NCBI RefSeq assembly: GCF_003265705.1
Contig: NW_020312902.1
Location: forward strand, 10,785,415 to 10,849,414
Direction: 5' to 3'
Origin: Callorhinus ursinus
Lineage: Eukaryota > Chordata > Mammalia > Carnivora > Otariidae
Length of the DNA: 64,000 nt
Part shown: piece by piece, positions 57,851 to 64,000 of the stretch
Layout of the letters: every line of letters starts with the position of its first letter
Numbering within the stretch: the stretch's first letter is position 1
Notes under the pieces: generated by a model
Databases searched by the model: none
Seen by the model: only the letters and a program-made list of their open reading frames with translations
Told to the model about the DNA's origin: nothing
Program-made: the position numbers and the translations under genes

Positions 57851-59525
57851 TGGTTGATTTTTGAATAGGAAAGCAAAGAACATACTTTGAAAAAAATAAA
57901 ACAAAACACCATGGGGCTTGAAGAATCTCCAGTGGTGCCAATCACAGGGTTTCCTGGATTTTAGGCATCTCTGAAGAGATAAGGAAGAAATGGACAGAGA
58001 AAGAGGAGGTTTAGGCATGACCGAAAAGGGACCTTGTATATGTGCAAAAGTACATGTTGGTTTAGAAATAGTACTTTAGTGTTGGAAAGGACCTCTAAAG
58101 TGATTTGGTCCAATCAAATGTATCAATATCAGTTATGACATTACAAATGAATAACCATGTAGCCTTGGCTGACCTTCACAGAGGGAGTTCCCTACATCCC
58201 TGCCCATTTCTGGATGACTCTGGCTGTGTACTTGAGCTGACCATATCCACCAATCTATACTTTTCTGACCTTTAGCTTTTTAGCAATATCAAACAAGCCA
58301 ACGTGTTCCTCCCCATGGCAACTTCCATATACAGTTAATAGCCCTCTTGTTGACATCCTGTCAGCTTTCCATTCCCCTTGAACACTCCTCTTCTTCCAAT
58401 ATTCTTCTTTCAGCAGTTTCCAGACCATTCACCATCATGGTCATAGTGCTTTGAAATCTGTAAGCCTCAGACAGATGATCCCAAGAGATCAGTGTTACCA
58501 ATGTTTTATACCCACATCTGCTGCCCCCTTCCCCAAGTACAATGAGAGTATTACTTTCTGAGATCATTTTTATTACTTACTATAGTGCATTTACAGAATA
58601 CTAGCAAGTGAACCTGAATCTGGGAATGAACAAATGAGTGGTTTTTTTGTGGGTTCCTTCAAATCATTGACTGACTTGGGAAAGAGTAAACTCCAACAGA
58701 AAAAAAACTGAATGATCCAGAATCAGATAACCAATTCTAACATGCCTGAAATCCCTCTCAGTTTGGTTTCCAAGGGTACCTGGTCTAGATGTGTTAGGGA
58801 TCCTGCAGGTGCTCAGAGGCAGAGTGAGCAGAGAAATTGCAGAAGTTGTTTGCAACCATGGGGCTTTGCCTCTACTCCACACCTAAAACCATGTCTGGAT
58901 TGTCATGTTCTGATTCCACAGGACCTGGCTCATCATCAGAGGAGATAAATTTGTCATTTGATGGCAAATACAGTCTACTGGGTTGGCAAAACAGAAAGCA
59001 TAATCTTCTTGGTGAATCTTTGATTTGCAAAGTTTGTATTTCTACAATAGTAGCTTTCTACAATAACTGTGGCAGGATTTTTATATACTGTGCAAACAAG
59101 GCTGAAGACTGTTCTTCAAGAGGCTGGAGAGACTTGCAGGAGGGGAATTGGTGAATGTCTGTTTCTTCCCATGGTTTGCACAGGAAGAAAAGATGTTATA
59201 GAAGAAAAATTGGAAACGTGGATTAACCAGTGGAAAGCCTTCTAAGGGAAAACAAATGGAACTTTCTACTCCTGGTGAAATTTTTATTATGTTGTTCAAT
59301 CTAAGGTGGCTGACAGTGGAATAGGAGCAGAGTTGTGGGTAGAGGATCACAACTAGAAGAATTGGATGATTCCTCCTTTCTGTACATATGTGTTATCAAA
59401 CAAGTCTGAACTTGTTTGGTAAGATGGTCAAGTGTATAGTTGCTATACAAGTATCTGTAATGATGCATCATCCATTTAGCACAGATCTCCACTGCAGATT
59501 ATCTGCCTATTTCATGAATCATTAC
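57851..59525. other. No gene recognised
   Basis: The segment 58080-58120 (gttggaaaggacctctaaag) recalls an ancient repeat but is too short to assign. Frames at 58837-59154 and 59081-59350 show no recognised features. Confidence 0.45.
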
Positions 59526-59529
59526 CTTC

Positions 59530-59790
59530 TCATGGCACCCAAGGCCCTTCATGACTCCAAAATATCTTCTTCCAGGGTTGTGCCCCACTGGGGACCTCAG
59601 GGCACCAAAGCCTGAACTTTTTGTTGTGCCCTGAACATGGTAATTTCATTCACACCTCAGACCATTGGTCTTGCTAATTCTTCACTAGGTAGATTATTAC
59701 TTCTGATCGTCTTCCATTGAAAATTGACTTATTTTGCAGAGCCAACCCTAATGATACAATGTTCATGAAGCCTTTCCTGAATTTTTAATA
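59530..59790 (+). repeat. L2 fragment
   Basis: cacccaaggcccttcatgac, tccaaaatatcttcttcc, and, 200 bases on, ttcatgaagcctttcctga follow the L2 'aaggccctacatgatctgg ... gaagccttccctga' spacing. Confidence 0.5.
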
Positions 59791-59794
59791 ATGG

Positions 59795-60270
59795 CATGAC
59801 TTATGGAGCTACTATTAGGTAACAGGCATTGTGCTGTGTCAGATATATTGTTATTTACCTTAATCCTCATACTCATACCATAAAGTAAAGTATTATTTTT
59901 TTTTTATTTTAGGGATGGGAATGGAACTCTAGACAAGTTTTATTTGTTTAACCCCCCCTTTTTTTTAAAGATTTATTTATTTTGGAGAGAGAGAGCATGC
60001 ACGTGAGTGGGGGGAGGGGCAGAGGAGAGAATCTTCAAGCAGACTCCCCACTAAGTGTGGAGCCTGATCTGGGGCTCCATCTCACAATCCATGAGATCAT
60101 GACTTGAGCCAAAACCAAGAGTTAGATGCCTAACCAACTGAGCCACCCAGGTGCCCCTATTTGTTTATCACTTAGTGTCACCAAGTTTAAAGGGATGACT
60201 TAGACTTTGAACCTAGATCTGTAGATACAAGAGTCAACACTCCTCATCACTATCCTCTATGACTTTTATT
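59795..60270 (-). repeat. MIR SINE, split by a SINEC
   Basis: ttatggagctactattaggt, aacaggcattgtgctgtgtc, accttaatcctcatactcat and, after the SINE at 59951-60158, accaagtttaaagggatgac, ttgaacctagatctgtagat, gagtcaacactcctcatcac: antisense MIR on both sides. Confidence 0.7.
59951..60158 (-). mobile_element. SINEC element, older subfamily, inserted in MIR
   Basis: 5' end at the right (gagccacccaggtgcccc), with gttagatgcctaaccaactg showing the older tRNA-side variant. Target duplication tatttgttta at 59941-59950 and 60159-60168. Confidence 0.92.
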
Positions 60271-60394
60271 ATTACTACTCCCTCTATTTGTACTTCCCCA
60301 AAAGGACTTATGCCTCTATTTAGTACTTATTTATACTTTAAATATAATTAGTTGGCTACAGATCTCTTATCCTTGCTCTGCTATAAGCAGTTCT

Positions 60395-60935
60395 TTTTTT
60401 TTTAATTTTTTTATTGTTATGTTAATCACCATATATTACATCATTAGTTTTTGGTGCAGTGTTCCATGATTCATTGTTTGTTCATAACACCCAGTGCTCC
60501 ATGCAGAACATGCCCTCCTCAATACCCATCACCAGGATAACCCATCCCCCTCCCCCCTCCCCTCTAGAACCCTCAGTTTGTTTTTCAGAGTCCATCATCT
60601 CTCATGGTTCGTCTCCCCCTCTGACATACTCCCCTTTTCTTCCTCTCCTGTTATCTTCTTCTTTTTCTTTTTTCTTAAAATATGTTGCGTTATTTGTTTC
60701 AGAAGTACAGATCTGTGATTCAACAGTCTTGCACAATTCACAGCGCTCACCGTAGCACATACCCTCCCCAATGTCTATCACCCAGCCACCCCATCCCTCC
60801 CACCCCCAACCACTCCAGAGATCTTGCCATTTGCAACGACGTGGATGGAACTGGAGGGTGTTATGCTGAGTGAAATAAGTCAATCAGAGAAAGACATGTA
60901 TCACATGACCTCACTGATATGAGGAATTCTTAATC
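60395..60935 (-). mobile_element. Young L1 insertion with 5' inversion (twin priming)
   Basis: 60395-60819 is the L1 3'UTR on the minus strand, both distal and proximal modules, with the T run at 60393-60402 as the A tail. 60820-60935 is the immediately upstream L1 segment (atcttgccatttgcaacgac, tgagtgaaataagtcaatca, ctcactgatatgaggaattc) on the plus strand. A perfect 11-bp duplication taagcagttct brackets the whole (60384-60394 and 60936-60946), so both parts came in as one event. A short piece of L1 (around caggaaacaaactgagggttg) is missing at the switch. Confidence 0.93.
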
Positions 60936-60946
60936 TAAGCAGTTCT

Positions 60947-61050
60947 CTTTCATCTCCCATCTTCTCTCTTTGTTGGAGAAAGATCTGGGTATCCAATAAA
61001 TATTTATTGAATTCAAAATGACGGAACAATGGCTAAAACTTTTGCTTCTG
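60947..61050. other. Short spacer
   Basis: Nothing recognised. Confidence 0.5.
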
Positions 61051-61054
61051 GCTA

Positions 61055-61790
61055 TGATGTAGTAGTCTGTATCAGAGTAACTCACATTAACAGAAATACA
61101 AAGGAAGTCATTTAGCTAGAAGAAAAATAATCTCAGATGAAAGATGGAGCAAGTTAAAAAAAATAAGTCTGTAAGTGATCTAAATAAATAGAGACTGTTT
61201 AAAACAATGGCAATAATGGTTTTTGAGTTTTAATATAGGTTTTAAGTAAGGGTCATAAAATCTTTTCATTGTTGGGGAAGTGGTAAAAGGAATAACTTTT
61301 TATATACTCTGACAAGACAAGAAGAAATGTTGAAGTGAATTAAGGAAACGTATAACAGGCAAGCTATTAGAGGGGAAATGGAATGATTTTTAAAATTCAT
61401 AATTATTTCAAAAGAAGGCAAGATTATGAAAATATATGTATACTAAGCCCAAATATATTACTAATTAAATAAAAATAGAAGAAATTCTCTAATTAAAATA
61501 AGAATGATAGAAAAGATTGAAAAAAGAAGAAAATAACTCTCATAATTAGAAATACCTTTCAATGTAAGGGCATGGAAAGGGTGAAAATAAAATTGTGTGG
61601 AAAGATAAAAGAAACATCAGGGAAATACTAACGAAAAAGAAAGTTCGTATTGCATTAATACTATTAAAAAGGAAATATTTATGATCAGAAATAATTCCAG
61701 AGTTAAAGAGAACATTTAATGATGATAAAATGGTCAGCCCAAAAGAAATACCCATTCATCCTAAACTTGTATGCCATTATTAGTAAGTCC
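61055..61790 (+). repeat. Decayed L1 inter-ORF and ORF2 start
   Basis: acaggcaagctattagaggg, gaaatggaatgatttttaaa, ttatttcaaaagaaggcaag (inter-ORF of old L1), then aagggcatggaaagggtgaa, aaattgtgtggaaagataaa, ccagagttaaagagaacatt, taatgatgataaaatggtca (EN region). Many stops. Confidence 0.65.
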
Positions 61791-62299
61791 TGAAACAATA
61801 TATAATATGAATGGTGGTGATTAGATCATAGCATCTGATTTCTCCTTCTCCTGACTTTCAATGATATGATCATTCTTTTCATCAAGCCAACACATATAAA
61901 GAGCCTAATTCTGAATATTTCACATTCAAGGTGGCTTTTGCAACATTGTTATTGCTATTAATATGAATGTTTTATTTATATGCATGCATACATAAAAGAA
62001 TATGCATGTACACCTATATAGAAAACTCTGTGTAGGTAGGTGTGTATGTATAATGCAATCAAATAAGATGCTAAGGTGCATCTTAGCACCTTATAAGGCC
62101 AATAAAATGATTCCTGTTTATAAAAGAGCTAAATCAGTTGCCACACCTTAAACATCCTACCTGTGACCCAATGATGCACAGGGTATACAGGCCTAGGCAA
62201 TCCCTAGCTTTATATGAGTTTCTTTGGGATTATGACATATAGTAAGTGGCATCTAATAATTGTATACTTTATCTTAATATTATTTTGTTTATTAACTAT
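61791..62299. other. No recognised feature
   Basis: AT-rich DNA with short TATG/TGCA low-complexity parts at 61975-62050. Confidence 0.5.
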
Positions 62300-63160
62300 T
62301 AAATAGGCAACACATGCACATTGACCGAAATTCAAAACCACAGAAGTGAATGAAGTGAATAGTGTGCTTCCCTCCCTGTTTTTTTCCCAGATTAACCAGT
62401 CCTTCTCCTTGAAAGCAATAACTATTGCCTTTCTTATTTATTTTCTGAAGGCATTCTGTACATTTAACAATATCATTTAGTAATTATATATAAAAATAAT
62501 ATCACTTAGTAACTAGTATTATAAGGGATATAGGGGCACCTGGGGGGCTCAGTCGTTAAGTGTCTGCCTTTGGCTTAGGTCATGATCTCAGGGTCCTGGG
62601 ATCAACCCCAGCGTCGGGCTCTCTGCTCAGTGGGGAGTCTGCTTCTCTCTCCCTTTGTGCTCGCTTGCTCTCTCTTTCTCTCTCAAATAAATAAATAAAA
62701 CCTTAAAAAAAAAACCCAAGGGATATACGTAGGTGTGTATGTCTATTTTTGTGTTGTATAAATGTGTGTATTTTTCTTGTGTTTTTTTTTTCTTTACTCA
62801 ACATGGTTTTACAGCTGACTTTTTTATTGAAACTACCACCAGGAGACCTGTAAAATGTCTCATTCTTTTTCACAGCTGCAGAATATTCCATTTTATAGAA
62901 ATACCATAATTTATTTGACTAGTCTTATATATAAACTAATTTGTTCCCCACATTTTATAATTACAATTACACAATTAATCTCCAAGCACATATATATTAT
63001 ATCTCTCCTACTACAAGGGTATTAGAAACGCTTCTGTAAAATACATACCTGTATTCAGAATTGCTAAATCAAAAACTTTGTTTTTAAGTTTGAGAGCTAT
63101 AGCCAAATTGTCCTTTATAGAGGCATTCTCAGGTTGACACTCCCATTGGTAATCACTTAC
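62300..63160 (-). repeat. Ancient L1 3'-end relic (antisense), interrupted by a SINE
   Basis: ctttactcaacatggttttac, tctcattctttttcacagct, gcagaatattccattttata, ccataatttatttgactagt, attgctaaatcaaaaacttt, gctatagccaaattgtcctt, tgacactcccattggtaatc follow the complement of an old L1 3' region (hallmarks ccataatttatttaacc and gccaaattg). Confidence 0.6.
62533..62717 (+). mobile_element. SINEC element
   Basis: Starts ggggcacctggggggctcag, tail aaataaataaataaaacctt plus A run. Target duplication aagggatata at 62523-62532 and 62718-62727. Confidence 0.93.
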
Positions 63161-63332
63161 GCTCATTACAGTCCTCAACATAGTGCTGGATGGGCATCAG
63201 ACTGGAATGAAGTACAACAGGTAACTGGATGCTTCTGAAAAGGCAAAGCGGCAACACCCACCAACTGTGACTGCAGGTAACCTGACTATGAAGGGATTCT
63301 CAACTTAAACACTCCACTCGGGGAGGGCGGAG

Positions 63333-63343
63333 CAAGATGGCGG
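63333..63343 (+). promoter_or_regulatory. YY1-type site at the L1 5' end
   Basis: caagatggcgg 12 bases from the element's start, the position at which YY1 binds in L1 5'UTRs and sets the transcription start in human L1. The older copy has caagatggtgg at the matching place, with the CpG lost. Confidence 0.7.
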
Positions 63344-63373
63344 AGGAGTAGGAGACCTAGATTTCGTCTGGTC

Positions 63374-63979
63374 TCAGGAATTCAGCTGAATAGGGATCAA
63401 ACCATTCTGAACACCTACGAACTCAACAGGAGACCAAAGAAGAGAGTAGCAACAACTCTCTGAACAGAAAAGTGACCACTTTCTGGAAGGTAGGACGTGC
63501 GGAGAAGTGAATCCGAGGCGATATTTGGGAGGATAGACGGCGGGGGAGGGGCTTCCGCGGCCGCTTTTGGCAAGTGCTAGAGCCACGGAGCACAAAATCG
63601 GACCTTTTAGAAGTTGGCTCCGTGGAGGGATGCCGCTGCAGTGGCTAAGCGGGGGGGTGGAATCCTCCCGGGACAGTGTGGTCTCAGGACCCTTGGGGTC
63701 ACAGAGAGACCGGGGGTGCCTGAGTGCGCCAGAGCTCCCAGGGATCGGAGCGGGGAAGCCGGCTGCAGAGACGGAGCCGAGGCGCGGGCTCTCAGCTCGG
63801 GGTTGCCATAAACTGTGATCTGCGGCCCAGTCGGGGCACGGCTCCTCCAGCAGGGACCCAGCAGGCAGCAGATCCGGGGAGACTCCCCTTCCTTCCCCGG
63901 GAGGAGCGGTGCGGGAACGCACTGCAGGGATCTGCTGGGTTTGGAGACTCTGCGCGGGGTCGGGTGCCAGAGATAGCAA
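63374..63979 (-). other. 201-codon antisense open frame in the L1 5'UTR
   Basis: Long open frame opposite to the L1, within its CpG-rich 5'UTR, Pro/Ser/Arg-rich, with no domain that I recognise. Primate L1s have an antisense frame (ORF0) in their 5'UTR; homology to it is not claimed. GC-rich DNA yields long chance frames, so coding status is unproven. The same register is recognisable in the older L1 (LLKVPILRS there, LLKGPILCS here). Confidence 0.4.
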
Positions 63980-64000
63980 CGCTCGGTCACAGGCCGGGTG

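Larger units (their letters stand above)
63321..64000 (+). mobile_element. L1 retrotransposon 5' end (5'UTR), runs off the window
   Basis: Begins gggagggcggagcaagatgg, homologous throughout to the older L1 5'UTR at about 2000-2996 (minus). It retains a very high CpG density, whereas the older copy has lost its CpGs, so it is young. The A-rich segment, ORF1 and ORF2 would follow to the right. A 5' end starting at the canonical position suggests a full-length insertion, but nothing beyond 64000 can be judged. Confidence 0.92.

Noticed and set aside
63607..63990. 127-codon minus-strand frame and plus-strand frames 63567-63818 and 63614-63811
   Set aside because: Alternative frames of the GC-rich L1 5'UTR; long chance frames are expected at this composition.

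Overview
The window is a gene-poor stretch of mammalian nuclear DNA. No gene can be supported: every open frame is short, and the few with recognisable protein similarity are L1 or L2 retrotransposon remnants. The organism is very probably a caniform carnivore of the arctoid group (bears, seals, weasel family and relatives). At least sixteen tRNA-derived SINEs share the 5' sequence ggggcgcctgggtggctcag, the run cttcggctcaggtcatgatc and a TC-rich, AAATAAATAAA-ended tail, which is the arctoid SINEC type and not the canid or felid type. The young L1 3' and 5' ends are also of carnivore type. I cannot resolve the species.

Layout. 1-2996: 5' half of an L1 on the minus strand (inter-ORF region, ORF1, 5'UTR), carrying three SINEs, one nested inside another. 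3-9 kb: unique DNA, MIR pieces, a SINE, microsatellites, two LTR-like relics and an L1 3' end. 9.8-11.4 kb: decayed L1 5' part and MIRs. 16.6-20 kb: a decayed L1 (plus strand) into which an L1 3' end and then a SINE were inserted. 20.9-24.9 kb: L2 reverse-transcriptase remnant, a young L1 3' end and a minus-strand L1 relic. 26.1-26.7 kb: a solo ERV LTR with intact 4-bp target duplication. 27-36 kb: mostly non-repetitive DNA with three SINEs. 36.4-40.5 kb: minus-strand L1 relics with an unexplained GC-rich insertion. 41-49 kb: MIR, L2, an L1 3' end and a Tigger-type DNA transposon. 49.9-51.7 kb: L1 relic with a nested L1 3' end, an exact 85-bp tandem duplication and a head-to-head SINE pair. 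52-60 kb: L1 3' end, a MaLR LTR holding a SINE, MER5-like pieces, L2 and MIR. 60.4-60.9 kb: a 5'-inverted (twin-primed) young L1. 61-63.2 kb: L1 relics. 63321-64000: a CpG-rich L1 5'UTR running off the right edge, possibly the start of a full-length young element.

The window is best read as a layered record of retrotransposition: MIR, L2 and DNA transposons are oldest, then old L1 and MaLR/ERVL-like LTRs, then carnivore L1 and SINEC with well-preserved target-site duplications. I found no undescribed multi-gene system. The most useful leads are a SINE with a 45-base non-A 3' extension inside perfect target duplications, the exact 85-bp duplication, a 201-codon antisense frame in the young L1 5'UTR whose register is also recognisable in the old L1, and the GC-rich insertion in an L1 relic. 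Repeat family names come from recall of consensus sequences, not from a database search.
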